Shown here one piece after another: positions 1 through 12,286 of a stretch of 64,000 nt of DNA; within the stretch, counting starts at the first letter, position 1, and each line of letters opens with the position of its first letter. Location of the stretch: the NCBI GenBank assembly GCA_038373865.1, contig JAXGGA010001096.1, positions 62,001-126,000 of the forward strand, read 5' to 3'. The translations under genes and the position numbers were made by a program. Below the pieces are notes generated by a model that was not told the origin of the DNA, ran no database searches, and worked only from the letters and a program-made list of their open reading frames with translations. This DNA comes from Uloborus plumipes (lineage: Eukaryota; Arthropoda; Arachnida; Araneae; Uloboridae).

Positions 1-146
1 AGGTCATATTCCTAGTTACCAACCATTTTTGCGACTAAGGGAACATAATTTTGATGGACTTACCACCTTCATCCATGGTAAAAAGTAAGTTTTTAAAAAT
101 GTCACATATTACCTTTGTCCACTTGCCCCTTCAATTGTTCTTTTAA

Positions 147-846
147 GGGGCTACAGTACCTTTCTAACAAATTTCTTTAATTTAAGTGAAAAAGTTAATT
201 CTTTGAAATATTTGTTTCTGCACTTGTTTAACAATCATTAATTTATTTTCAAACATTAAAAATTTTGAAAACTATTTTTGAAAATTTGAAAAAGGTAAGA
301 AAATTTCACTTTTTTAAAAACCCTAAGGCTTTTTTGTTTCTGCACTAATTTCAAAATTTCTTTTTGCGAAATGATCACAAGGATTAGCTCAACAAATCTG
401 TGCATTCATTTTCTTATATTTTGATTAGAAAATATTTTGTGACCGTTTATGTAAAAAATTCTTAGAAAATTTTGTTCTTCGAGGTTTAATAAACCCTAAA
501 AATTTTTGTAATTTATAAAACGCCGTTTCAATGCACAGTTTTGTTAAATATATTATCCTGAGTGCAAAAAATATTGCTTTAAAGTTATATCTTTACTAGA
601 AAAAAATCTTTAGCATTTCCAGTAACATAGAAACACTAAAAACTGATCACCGAGAAAAAGCACTTTAAAGTTTGGCTTTTCTATTAGAACACACAGCATG
701 CATGCCCTAAAGTCACTCATAACTTTTTAAATAATTTAGCTAGAACAATGCTATTTTTTTCTGAGTGTTTTAAATAACTTTTACTTTTGAAATAGGCAAT
801 AAAATTTTTTTTGGTCTTTTGGTCATTTTTGAGGTACTGTAACCCC
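147..846. mobile_element. TTAA-flanked inverted-repeat element (MITE)
   Basis: The left end GGGGCTACAGTACCT is matched at the right by AGGTACTGTAACCCC, an inverted repeat with one mismatch. Both ends abut TTAA (143-146 and 847-850). The 700-bp interior is very AT-rich and has no usable frame, so this is a non-autonomous element. TTAA target duplication is typical of piggyBac-type elements, but the G-rich ends do not match the usual CCC start, so the class is open. Confidence 0.6.
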
Positions 847-850
847 TTAA

Positions 851-2494
851 AATAAAATAATAACAATAATAATTTTAAGTATTCCCATTATTTTATCTTA
901 AAATACAAATTGAAAGTTGCGGCTTTACTGTCTTGAATTTGTATAGAAAACTTACCAGATATGTGCATTGATTAAAAGAAAGTACTTTTTTTTGTGGATG
1001 TTAACTTTTTTTCTGATGTTAAATGCGAAAACATCTTTTAAAAAAATGTATAAGATTTCTGAAGACATAGGAAATCTATCCGAATGAGGGATATAACAAG
1101 GCTCAATTTAATGAGAAGTTACTGTATTTATTATTAATGTTGAAATTTCCGAACGAATTATTTCAGTTACAAGTTTTACTGCATTGGTATTCATCTTCAG
1201 TCATAATGAATAATACTTCCTCACAGAAATGTGCAAAACTATGCCTCACTCACTAATCATGATTGCAGATCTGAATTAATCAGATCTAAGACAGAATCGA
1301 TGAATGCTCTTCCGTCAGCATGGCAGATACAAGAGGCTTCTGTGCATCAAATATAGTTTGTGTCTTCTAGAAATAAGGGAGTCATTTAGGAGCAGGTGGA
1401 CACGAAACAATAGAGGTTCTGCACTAAAGGAATTCGATGCAGCCCATTACTGATTATAAATCAGGCTTAAGAAAGCATTCGTATGTTTTTTGCTATCAAT
1501 TGTTTAATTCACTGATAATTGTACTGTTACCTAACTAAATAACCTAAGTGATTCCAGAAAATCGAAAAAGTATGGAGTGCGTTTGAAAAAATAAAACATT
1601 ATAAACTATGAAAAAAATTAAGAAAATTCGTACTTCACAATTTACATGATTTAAGAAAGTCATCATCCATGCTATTTCTTTTTTATCATATTTTTATTAC
1701 TGCGTTTTTGTTGGACATATAAATAGTACAACTTTATCTCAATTAATACTTTAAACGTTAATTACAAAGATTTATAGTTTTATAACAACAAAAATTATTT
1801 TTGACAAATCACATTATGTTTGAATAATGGCATCAATTTGGAAAGTACAAGTATAATGATATGATGAAGCAATTTCTTTTTTGACGAAGTATCAACCATT
1901 TATTTAAGAAACTAGTTTAAATATTGTTAGAGATGATCTGCTTCGTAAACCGTTAAAATATTTTAGCATTTCACTTTGCACTACTATTTCAATTACCCAA
2001 CATTCCTTTACATAGCATGGAGAAGTTAAAAAGCTGTGTCTCTTTTTTTAATCTCTCTAAATAAGTTTTAAAAAAAATTTACAGAAAATTAGAAAGCTTG
2101 AAAAATTATTTCACTGATTTCTACTGAATTCAGCTTTAAGTTTCCATTTATTTGCCGTATAAACAACGTCAGCAATGTAAAGCTCTTAAAATAGATACGA
2201 GTATAAATATTAGTGCGATACAAAGAAGAAACATGGAGTGTCAACATAAAGGGGCGAAGAAACTATAAATTATTTGTTCGAGAAAGAGAAAATTCTTTTT
2301 GGCTAACATTAAAGTTTATCGTTGCTTTAAAAAATAATCAATTTAGAGTCTTTGAAAAATGCAATGAAAAGAAAAAAAATATATTTTACATTTTTATACT
2401 ATTTTATAAATTTTACTGGATGAATCTATGAAGAACATACTCTGCATTGTCTACTAAATAAATAATATTAATGGTAATGTGTTATATTTCCAAA
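851..2494. other. AT-rich intergenic stretch
   Basis: No gene, RNA gene or clear repeat boundary is visible. The short plus frame near 2213-2431 starts at GTG and is low in complexity; I treat it as chance. Confidence 0.5.
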
Positions 2495-3200
2495 AATTCC
2501 TCCACCTTACTTAGCATCGCGCAACCTGCTCTTAGGTTATAAACCCACCACAATTCTCTATTCTCCGAAGCAGTAATGACTGTGCTAAGATAAAGAAATA
2601 CCAGACATGCAACTAATGCAAATTTCCGAGAGATTCTTTCCTCCTCACGCCCCAGGTTTATCGCTTTCGGATGCTTTCGAGAGAAAAATATTTTTCATCA
2701 CACAAAGGATAATTTTCATTTTGCGAGAGACTAATTGACTGCAAAATATAAGGGAGAAGTATTCCCGGTACTTGACACAAAATAAATAGATCGTGAAATT
2801 TTAGAGGAAAAAAAATCACCCCTTTAAAGATATTAGTATATGATGGTTGAGTTAATGTTGCTTTTCTCAAGAGACATGAATAATATAGATGCAAAATTTT
2901 CATAATTAGATTATATGGTGGTATATGGGGATCCAAGCATGTTTTCTTTTAGAGAATAAAAGATTTTTCACACATTTTTGAATATTGATGGCTTTTATAC
3001 AGTTTATTTAAATCTTTTAGAATCAAAAGTAAAAAGTTTGCATAAACTAACAAGATAGATAGCTATTTTTTTATAATAAAGTAAACTCAAAGTGAATAAA
3101 CAAGTGTCAGTGGAAGATCGGTATTGCTAACCGCGTCTCAATATGAAAAAACCCTGATAATTCGATTATCTTTTCAACCTTAGTTTTTATTTCTGACTTT
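2495..3200. repeat. Tandem segmental duplication, copy A
   Basis: About 700 bp reappears 1059 bp further right (3555-4260) with roughly 85-90 percent identity by eye. The match runs from the shared CAACCTGCTCTTA region through a shared ATTGATGG block to a shared TGGAAGATCGGTAT block. The two copies are separated by about 350 bp of unrelated AT-rich DNA. Confidence 0.8.
2511..2661 (-). other. Possible exon relic with signal-peptide-like segment, copy A
   Basis: On the minus strand an open stretch encodes a hydrophobic core (KFALVACLVFLYL), then a short polar tail (YNLRAGCAMLS), ending beside a donor-like GTAAGG at 2505-2510. The shape recalls the first exon of a secreted peptide, but no ATG or acceptor is evident upstream. 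The duplicate copy differs mainly by amino-acid changes and a stop, so selection is not supported. No family was recognised. Confidence 0.2.
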
Positions 3201-3554
3201 TTCTGCATCGTAGTTCTTCGTAGAGGGTAGATTAGAAAATACGACGTAGTCTTAAAATTTATTTCATACAAGCTACCAGATTGCTTTTACTTTAAATCAA
3301 CTATTTTATCATTAATATATGTACTTTAGCGTTTACTTAAAAAATATTTTCAAGTTTAAAAAAAACTATTAATATTCCGCAACTGTTCAAATGGTACACT
3401 TCTGTTATAAAACTGCGAAAATTTTAAATAAAAATATTTACGTTTCAAATTTTAAATTAAGATAATATTTAATTTCTTTTCTTTTTTTTCATTTTTTTAT
3501 CTTAAGCATACAGAAATTAAGTAACATCAATTTGTTATTTTGTTACACTACAAA

Positions 3555-4260
3555 ATTCTTTCACCTAACTGAGCATCGCACAACCTGCTCTTAAATTGTA
3601 AACCCGTCACAATTTTCTGTTCTCCGAAGCCGTAATGACTGCGCCAAGATAAAGAAATACCAGACATGCAACTAATGCAAATTTCCAACAGATTCTTTCC
3701 TCCTCACGCCCCAGGTTTATCGCTTTCGGATGCTTTCGAGAGAGAAAATATTTTTCATCACACAAAGGATAATTTTCATTTTGCGAGAGACTAATTGACT
3801 GCAAAATATGAGCGAAAAGTATTCCCGGTACTTGGCGCAAAATAAATGGATCGTGAAATTTTAGAGAAAAAGATTCACCCCTTTAAAGATATTAGTAAAT
3901 GATGATTGAGTTAATGCTGCTTTTCTCAAGAGACGTGAATAACATGGATGCAAGTTTTTCGTAATTATATGATACAGTGGTATGGCGATCCAAGCATGTT
4001 TTCTTTTAGAGAATGAAAGATTTTTCTCACATATTTCAAAATATTGATGGTTTTTCTGAAATGCTTATTTAAATCTTTTAGAACCAGCATGAAAAAGTTT
4101 GCATACATTGGCAAGATAGTTAGCTACTTTTTATCATAACGTAAAGTCAAATTGGATGAACAAGTCTCGATGGAAGATCGGTATGGCTTACGCGCTCCTC
4201 AATATGAAAGAAGACAGGTAATTAGATTCTCTTTCCAAACCTGCAGTTTTTATTTCTGTT
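3555..4260. repeat. Tandem segmental duplication, copy B
   Basis: Partner of 2495-3200. On the minus strand (about 3570-3720) it carries the same hydrophobic segment, but a stop codon replaces the tryptophan after the ENRKL run and the donor-like GTAAGG has become GTTAGG. This copy is therefore more decayed if the segment was ever coding. Confidence 0.8.
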
Positions 4261-4439
4261 TTTTTTTCTGTGTTTTTAATTCTTTTTATACTATCTGTAA
4301 TCTTGGACGATGTTGTTTCGTATGTAGCCAAACGTGCTGCTCTGCGTAATAAGTAGTCTTTGAATTAAAATTGAATACGTACCTATATCTTTTACCTTTA
4401 TTAAATAATAAACATTTTTTTTAGTAATTGAAAACAAGA

Positions 4440-5240
4440 AGTTTCGCCTAGAACTTAACGAGCCTACTTTCCCATATACCAACATCGACATTCTAACGTC
4501 GATCAATATTCTCTTATTTATTTAAGACTGCAAATTATGTCAAACATAATTTTTCAGCATTTAAAGCTTATTTCTTAAAACAAAATATTCCTTTCTCATC
4601 TGATAAAATATATGCGTAAAAAGTAAATAAAAACCTTAATACAGTAGTAGCACAACAATGCAGATAATGTATTGTTTTTCATTAAAAAAATTTTTGATCG
4701 GTTTCAAAAATAAATTAATTAATTAATTTATTAAAATTAAACATAGAAAAAACATCAAGATGCATTTTATTTTAGAAAATAAAAAGTGGAAAGATGTAAT
4801 ATTCCATTATTAGGATACGGTCAATTTTTTTTGCGATTCTGCATTTCTGCTATGGCTGCAGAGTCGAGACTTCGGAATCAGAGTCGAAAAATTCTTAGTC
4901 AGTCTAGACTAAATCGGAGTTCTTAAATCAGCTTAATCAAAAATTATGTTTTCAGTACATTTTTCATCAAGAGCATTTTCCAATAAAGTTTTTAAAAGAA
5001 ATCCGCCTTTTTGTTCGACAATTTTCCAAAAGACGCTAATGTTAAGTTTTTTTTTTTTTGAACTATTCATAATTGAACGAAAAATTCTTCATATCAAAAA
5101 AGGAAATATGGCAATAAAGCATCCTCGCCGATATCGTTCGAATAATAGAAAGTTCGTACGGATCAAACTATTCACTCACAAGTTATTAGGGGGGATAGAC
5201 GGGCCGACAGACACACATTTTTCAAAGCGAGCCACGTTTT
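4440..5240 (+). repeat. Dispersed repeat family A, copy 1
   Basis: Begins near a CGAGCCTACTTTCCC block followed by CATTCTAAC and AATATTCTCTTA. It ends in a unit reading approximately GGATCAAACTATTCACTC, AAGTTATTAGGGGGG and a GACAGACA tract. The same ordered blocks recur at 43600-44200 and 55490-55860, so this is an old interspersed repeat. A degenerate GAGTCG-rich patch (4858-4925) lies inside it. Confidence 0.55.
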
Positions 5241-5529
5241 TTAATAAAATTAAAGACCCTCTAAGAAAACTTTGATATGTTTTTCTTAAAGACTGTGCTC
5301 GACTTCCTAGTGAATATGTTAAATTTATAGACATTCAGGGAGCAAATTTTGCAATTGTAGTCATTTTTCGCGGAAAAGTGGTGGAAACCCGTAAATTTTC
5401 GGAACGCGGCCGGTAATAATCCATGAAGCTTCAAAAAACTTTTAAGGGAACAATTTTTTTTTCAAATTATCACAAAGGATTCCTTGTTATAATATTAAGA
5501 TCATGTAAATAAAACAGAGAATATATACG

Positions 5530-5965
5530 TGAGTGTACCTTATACAAATCCACAGTTTACGTCGGATCTGGACGAAATTTGGCAGGGCGATACTTCGGCA
5601 CCCGGGAAGGATCATAGGGTTGTTTTTGAGCAGGAAAAAAGTATCTATCCGTTCGAATTTTGAATAAAGGACTTCAAATAGCTCTTTCTACTTCAAAATG
5701 GTTTTATTTAGTGAAATACTTATCGGATCTTCTCGATCTTGGTCTCATTCGAAAGAACGCAAAAAATACCTGTTAATGTAGGTATTTTTTGCATTCGAAG
5801 GATTTCAAAACCACTAATCGCTATCACATCCTGAAAAAAGATACGGGCGTTTTTAAATTTGGAAATATCCATTTTAAATTGGATTTATAAAAATCTTCTG
5901 CACGAGTTACCTGACATAAATTTTATTCTCAACGTTTACCGGGCAGAGCTAGGCCACGCGGCTAG
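5530..5965 (+). mobile_element. Helitron 3' end (5' boundary not seen)
   Basis: The right edge ends in GGCTAG followed by T at 5966. It is preceded by a GC-rich stretch (GGGCAGAGCTAGGCCACGCG) in the position of the Helitron terminal hairpin, and it resembles the complete Helitron end at 12286. No 5' TC end was found, so only the 3' portion is called. Confidence 0.45.
5759..5792. repeat. Perfect 12-bp hairpin
   Basis: GCAAAAAATACC (5759-5770) pairs with GGTATTTTTTGC (5781-5792) across a 10-nt loop. It lies inside the Helitron-like stretch, and CATTCGAA-type sequence flanks both sides. Confidence 0.7.
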
Positions 5966-6049
5966 TAAATTAACAAAGAGAAAAAGGTGTAGTTCTATAA
6001 AATTAACTAATTTTACATCTCAATTCTCATTTACCCAATGCGAGTGATA

Positions 6050-6330
6050 AAAGTCTGACACATTCATGTAAAGTGATTGTCGTTTCTCCCCTTTTAATGA
6101 CCAGACATATTACGCATTGCCGAATCGCAGACGGGATCGTTTTGACCTGTGAAGTGAAGTAATTGAAGGGTTTGAAGAACGTGTGTTCCATAACTCCTAT
6201 TGTTTCTGTGATGAGGGTATTGATTTCGCATTTACATTGATTGGCCTGGGAGCAATCTGTTTACCTTAGATGTCTTCATTTGGCGCCATTAGAGTGAAAT
6301 GTGGTCATCATGGCGTGATGGCGCGATGAA
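6050..6330. other. Higher-complexity noncoding island
   Basis: Balanced composition, no homopolymer runs, no internal repeats and no convincing frame. It stands out from the AT-rich surroundings and could be conserved regulatory DNA. This is an inference from composition only. Confidence 0.2.
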
Positions 6331-6580
6331 GGAATCACTGAAACAGCCTGAGTTAAGGCACTTATTTCACCCGGAGGTATCTTAATTTGGCGAGTTAAAT
6401 GATCCTTAGATTGAGATTCCATGCTAGAACGAGTCTTCGGTCCTGATTTGCGTTAAGCGATAAAGATGTTTGCATGCTGTAATGTCTCTTAGAGAATTTT
6501 ATGAGTTTGATTTGTTAATATTATTTTTTTCGTCGAGTAAGTTAACTGCAATTCTTTTACGCCTGCCAAAATATTGTAAG
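6331..6580. repeat. 250-bp tandem duplication, first copy
   Basis: Shared blocks include AATCACTGAAACAGCCTGA, GCTAGAACGAGTCTTCGGT and CGTCGAGTAAGTTAACTGCA. The second copy follows 374 bp to the right (6705-6951) with few differences, separated by about 125 bp of unlike sequence. Confidence 0.85.
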
Positions 6581-6704
6581 CTATGCATATAGAAACTTAG
6601 TTTGGGTAAGAAATTGTCTGTTTGAATTGCCGTTTGGGCACTTTACTTAAAGAATATTACTTTGAACATATGCTGTGAAAGTATTTAATCAATGGTGTGT
6701 TGAA

Positions 6705-6951
6705 GAAATCACTGAAACAGCCTGAATTAAGGACTTATTTCACCCAGAGGTATCTTAATTTAGCGAGTTAAATGATCCTTAGATTGAGATTCTATGCTAG
6801 AACGAGTCTTCGGTCTTGACATGCATTAAGCGATAAAGATGTTTGCATGCTGTAAGGGCTCTTAGAGAATTTTATGAGTTTGATTTGTTAATAATACTTT
6901 TTTCGTCGAGTAAGTTAACTGCAATTCTTTTGCGCCGGTCAAAATATTGTA
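6705..6951. repeat. 250-bp tandem duplication, second copy
   Basis: Partner of 6331-6580. The match stops at AAAATATTGTA, and a partial fold-back arm begins immediately after it. Confidence 0.85.
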
Positions 6952-6956
6952 GGTAA

Positions 6957-7105
6957 GTTTAAAATTTACGAGTTGTACCGTACCATGTGTGGTCTCTCAC
7001 TGGTGTTATAATTTCATATTAGCTACCAGTTTTTTTTTGGGGGGGGGAGGGAGGTCCCATTGTTTTTATAAGAGGATTTTTGCCTCCAGCCATACAAAGT
7101 TTTGA
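6957..7105 (+). mobile_element. Partial copy of fold-back element arm
   Basis: Matches the right arm of the fold-back element at 33139-33260: both contain ACGAGTTGTACCGT, the ATTAGCTACCAG block, a T/G-rich tract, then TATAAGAGGA and TTTTGCCTCCA. Only one arm is present here, and a G-run has expanded inside it. Confidence 0.6.
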
Positions 7106-8815
7106 ACTACTGATCCCAATAAATCACGTGAACACCAATTTTATATTAAAGATAAAAAGATAGTAAATAGTTTAATGCTGGGCAATGACACAGCTGAAAG
7201 AGGTGCAAAATTAATTCAAGGTTTCATTTCCTCTTTGATGAAAGACAAAGAGCAACAGTAGCTTTTATTACAAGTTATAACTAAATGTAGGCAGTGTTCC
7301 TGATTTATGAAAAGTTATCATATCCAAGGCATTAGCAACTTAATTTGCACGTAGAGAGTAGTAACATAATGTTATATAGTTTAACAGTGTAAGTATTAAA
7401 GCTCATTGGAGCTTTTATTGTCAGTTTAACTCTTTGCTTTCCCTCTTAACCCCATTACTTGCACTATTTTAACTCGGGAATTTGTTGCATTTACTTTAAA
7501 ATACCGCCAAAAGACCCATCTTTAATTGAATAAAATATAACGCTTTTAGTTTTTTGCATGGAAATTCCTTATTTTTGATATACTCTTACGATCTAGCCTG
7601 AAAAATGACTAATAAATACTCGGGACATTTTAAGAAAAATGCATGAGATAGTACTTACTGAGAATAAAATTTTCTACAAAATGAGACTAAAATAGAGTTT
7701 CTAAGATGAAAAGTTTTGTTTTTATAGAGGAAAAACTGCGATTTTCGGCTTAAAATCGCTGTTTTTCGTAACTTTACCCTCTTTGAGGCACGTGTTAATA
7801 TTATCCGATTGAGCTAAAACTTTCCAAAACATGTTTTCTAGCCCAGTGGCACACTTTACGGGGGTGCCGCAAAAGAAATTCGAAAATTGATTTTTTGTGA
7901 CCACCTTAGGGTCAACTTTTGCTTGAAGTTAAACATTATAGCATAAAAACCAGAAAAGGTTACTGTGACTTCATCAAAAATAAAAATATTGCAAATGTGA
8001 TGCAATAGCACATTAGAGTAGGCTTCATCTATAGATTACACATTTCATACATTTTAACGATCAACTATATTTTTAAGCACCACACATATCTTGAAATTGA
8101 CCAAAATAGAAAGAACATTGTAATGCTCCGTACTCCAAGAAAAAAGTATTAGAAGTTTTTATTTTGGACAAAATAGCTTTCACATGAATTAATCCTATCT
8201 TACATATAGGAACATGAAGTAATAAAAGCATTTCTTATGTTTTATGTAGCTTGCAAATACTACAGAATTTACACCTCGAAATAAATGATTTTGCTAAATA
8301 AAACTGATTTTTTTTAACTGAAAAATGCTGCTCTGAAACAAAGGCATGAAGTCTCAAATTGGTTTTAAAAATTACAATGTAAATTAAATATCAAAATAAG
8401 ACATCTCTCTGATAAAGTCTTTTTTTTTCGCTCAGCAGTATTACAGCTTAATTAAAAAAAAAACTTTCTGCCCGAAAATTTTACTTCGTTACCTATTTAT
8501 GTAAATAGGTCTTCTAAATTTCTTTCATCATAACTAATTATGTATTTTACATATTAAATGTTTTAGAATTCCCTTCAGTAACTCATCGTTAATTGCGTTT
8601 GAATATTTCAAAAAAGACTAGACGATATTTGCAAAGACTATATAATTATCAGCCTCAAAGTACGAAGTAAAGAAGGGACGAGGCGTATTCATTATTTCTT
8701 AATAACTTTCGAGGATAAAAAAAGTATTGCAAAAAATGTATAGTTTAGAAACATGTTATTATTTTCGTTCACAAACTGTGCTTTGTGAATATCAATAAAG
8801 CTCAACTAAAAAACT
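7106..8815. other. AT-rich intergenic stretch
   Basis: No gene was supported. Around 7740-7910 there is a more complex block (CTAGCCCAGTGGCACAC, GGGTGCCGCAAAAGAAATTC) that looks like a decayed repeat, but no second copy exists in the window. Confidence 0.4.
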
Positions 8816-8817
8816 AA

Positions 8818-8854
8818 AAGTAATTAGTGGGTCTTTAAGACCCACTTATTACTT
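8818..8854. repeat. Near-perfect palindrome
   Basis: Two 18-bp arms (AAGTAATTAGTGGGTCTT and AAGACCCACTTATTACTT) sit around a single central T with one mismatch. It could extrude as a hairpin. No function is apparent. Confidence 0.75.
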
Positions 8855-9231
8855 ATATAGATAAATTATCTATTCCGAAATAAAATACATATAAATTTAT
8901 TCAATTCCCTTTAAATTCTTATCTTTTTCCCTCTTAATAAAGGAAAAAAGGAAAATACTGAGGGGTTTTTTTCCGGATAATTATTTTAAATATATACAGT
9001 AAGCATCAGTATTTCTAAAGAAAAAATGGTACAAATTTGCTTGCACTTTTTGGGATGTGACTTTTAGGTTGGCATTGTTTCATCACAAAGATTACTCTGA
9101 TTAATGCTTTAGTTGCTGAAATTTGGCAAGAAAAAAGGTCGTTAAGGGAAAACTGCTATCATGATGATTGCTATTCAATAAAGGTCGAGATTAGCGGACT
9201 AAAAATTATTTTTGGGGGACTGCAAGATATT

Positions 9232-9427
9232 ATGCTGGTCGCCAAACTGGTGGCCTATTTTTTTCCGCACAAAAATACAGCTGCCGATGCATCGTGCCGA
9301 TAATGAAAAGAAAATGGCCATTAACAAATTGTTATGTTGGTCGCCAAACTGGTGGCCTATTTTTTCTGCACAAAAATACAGCTGCCGCTGCATCGTGCCG
9401 ATTATGAAAAGAAAATGGCCATTAACA
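9232..9427. repeat. 102-bp tandem repeat, two copies
   Basis: Units at 9232-9333 and 9334-9427 share GGTCGCCAAACTGGTGGCCT, a CACAAAAATACAGCTGCCG block and AAAAGAAAATGGCCATTAAC. Both strands stay open across the units, which gives matching short frames; this is a by-product of the repeat, not evidence of a gene. Confidence 0.85.
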
Positions 9428-9499
9428 TCGTCACTTGCGGCTAATATTAACTTGGAGAGAAAATCGACCCCATCTGCTGTACAAAATGTCTAAATACAT

Positions 9500-10484
9500 A
9501 ATTTCAATCTAAATAGGGAATGAAACTTTGTTGGAAAAATAGTCAAAGATGACCAAATTTATGATTAATCAATCAGCAAATTAAATGAAATGATTTTTGA
9601 ACTTCAACCATGCATCTAGTTTTTGTTTTATTTGCATAATGTCTTATTATTTGGTATTTAAAATAAATAACTTTTTTTTTCGGAAAAGGTTTTTTTTTTT
9701 AATATACTATATAGTGTAATATTACTGCATACAGGATGAAGTGAAGTGAGAGTTCAATTTTGGAACTTGGTACACTAACTTTTGGGGGGGGAGTTACTGA
9801 CCACTTTCTAATTTTTTTAGTCTCAAGCTTTACTATTCATACAACGGCAGCCCGTCTGATGGCAGGGAAAGAAAATTGTAGCAAAGTCAGAGAAACCTAG
9901 GCCCCCTTGAGAGGACAGACTGATCTATCCGACATCTTGGTTCCAAAACAGCTTTGGATCCAATCTTGTTTCAAGTGTATGGAAACACGTTATTATTGTC
10001 CCTTGCTGCTCTGGCGTAAAATAAGTGATGTTATTATACCCTGTGTAACGAGAGCTGGCGGCTCAAAGTAAAGTTGATTTCCCTTTCTCCTCGCTTTTCC
10101 CCTGATGGTTATCATAGTTACGGCACTATAGACTTTTTTCCCACTTAGCTTTTGCAACAGTGGTTAAATGCAAAGGGTTAAAATTGCTATATGCGTAAAC
10201 TATTATTCTATTGAAAAATCAACGTTAATAGAGCGCAATACTTTCTTGAAAATGTTTGCTGTATTAATGTATGACTAGATCGGTTAGAAAACGTTGATAA
10301 ATAACTGATACATGATGATATAAATAAAAGCGTGAGCCTAAACATAAAATAAATGAAATGCCTCAACAGCAGTGCATAAAAAATGGTGTTGTTTTCTTTC
10401 GTACGGTTTCCATGGAGACGAGGCAAAATTTGTACACTTAATACGCCTATTTTAAAGTAACCGAGTATCTCTATCTCTTCTCTA
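9500..10484. other. Intergenic stretch
   Basis: The block at 9840-10130 is less AT-biased (CCCGTCTGATGGCAGGG, GAGAGCTGGCGGCTCAAAG) and may be an old element fragment, but no ends or homologous copy are visible. No gene is supported. Confidence 0.4.
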
Positions 10485-12286
10485 TCTCTTCTCTACTAAT
10501 AATAAAGCTGAAGGTGGTTCTGTCTGTCCTTCTTTCTTTCTGTCTGTCTGTTACGCGCGTAGCGCCAAAACCGTTCGGTCGATTTTCATGCCACTTGGCA
10601 CAAAATTAGTTTGTAGCATGTAGTTTTGCACCTCGAAGCGATTTTTCGAACATTCCATTTCGTTCTTTTTCTATTCGAATTCTTAGAGGAAATTCGATAA
10701 AATAGGGAAGAAATATTCCATACACATTTTCAAGTCTTATGTCATTCGAAAGCTTGAAATTTTCTGCACAAAATGACGTTTTTTCGAAGTTTCTACGATC
10801 ATCAGGAGAGCTGTAACAATTGTTTTTAGAATCCCGAAATTCAAGGCTTACCTTCAGTAAAGCAAGCCAAACGATTCTAAAATGGCTTTGCTCGCGAATA
10901 AAATTTGTTTGAAAATAGAGATGAAATGAATTATTTTATCAACGGAAATCAACTTTTCATGTTGTTACCATGGTTACGTTTTTATTTCGTTCTTTTTCCC
11001 TTAATAATTTTAAAAATGTATTTGTTTTTGTAACAATCCAAACTCCAAGCCTTATTAAAATTAGTCAAATGAAATATTAAAAACCGTGATAAGATGGCAC
11101 CTGTCAATCAAATGAGAAATCGAGTCCTTTCCTTAAAATACAGGATACCATTCTAAATTTATCGTCTGCAAAACATATTTTACTTCATTATTAATTTATT
11201 TCAATATAAATTGCAGCAAATGGCTTGAGTGAACGAATTTAGCTTTTAATTTATCGTTTGCTGGTTGATCTTTGTCGATGTTTATTGTTTTGATTATCAT
11301 TGTGAAGAATAATGCACGAAATTTCTATGACTAATACTTAAAATTTTTAGGATCAGTTGAGTTTAAAAAAAAAATTGCTCCAAATATACTTTTGCAATGT
11401 GATTATTTATTGTTGGACTGTAATTTGCAGCAATAATTGCATTTAATAAATAATGAAAGACAATATTAAAAATTATTTTTTTGGCGACTTTTTTACAATT
11501 TGGCATTCAATTCTATTTCAGTATATTTACTTCTATCTTATTGCGATATTGCAACGTTCTTTCTAAAGTATGTCATTTCGGAAAATGTATTATTTTGTTT
11601 TTGAAGTTAGGAAAGAAAACTTTCTTCTTCTTTTAAACTTTGGTAAGATTTCTGTTGGTTTCTGTGAGCAACAAAATTTCTTATTTTTTCTTTTGGCTTA
11701 TTTTTGTGCACCTATCTTTGGGGTTGCATTCGAATGTCCCCAAGGGGTGATTTACCCCTTTTATGGGGTAATCAGGGCTTTCAATGCAGACCAAAGTGAT
11801 ATGAATTGGCGCGACCACTTGGCGATATCTCGCCAAGCTTTTGGTCACCAAGTGTTTGACGCCAATTTGGCGACATATCGCCAAGTTGGCAATAAATTTA
11901 GCGAAAAAAAAATTTTTTTGGGTTCAATTTGGCACTATTGGCGATATTTTGCGAAAAATCTACTGAATGATGTTAAAATCGGCGATATTTAGGAGATTAA
12001 TTATTGTGAAACATTTTTTTGCATTGTTTCGTGGCAAACTAGGGATGCAAATGTTTGAATTGTTATCTTACTCACTTCAAGCACTATTTTAGCACTTAAG
12101 GCATCTACTAAGAAATTTACACGTAAAAGGAAGTAGTGTAGGGTCCATACCAAATTTTTATATCATACTTTGAAGGAATTATAGTTGAATTATAACTAAA
12201 ATAGAGTATTTTTTTCTGCTATATCATTTTTTTACAAATGAACTTTTAATTTTATACCACGGGCAAAGCCGTGCGGGTACCGCTAG
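10485..12286 (+). mobile_element. Non-autonomous Helitron, complete
   Basis: The left end begins TCTCTTCTCTACTAATAATA after an A, and the right end is CTAG (12283-12286) followed by T, as expected for insertion between A and T. Just before the right end lie the hairpin CACGGGCAAAGCCGTG and a second small hairpin GCGGGTACCGC. No Rep/helicase coding is present, so it must depend on another element. The 5' border could also be 10474 or 10468 because the TCTC repeat makes it ambiguous. Confidence 0.8.
11818..11890. repeat. Clustered TTGGCGA palindromes inside the Helitron
   Basis: CTTGGCGATATCTCGCCAAG (8-bp arms) at 11818-11837 is followed by further TTGGCGA and TCGCCAA blocks to 11890, and single GGCGATAT copies near 11940 and 11980. 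The repeated inverted motif is unlike the rest of the element. Confidence 0.7.

Noticed and set aside
11570..11992. 140-codon plus-strand open frame
   Set aside because: It lies inside the non-autonomous Helitron, crosses its palindrome cluster, and has no domain or splice signal.
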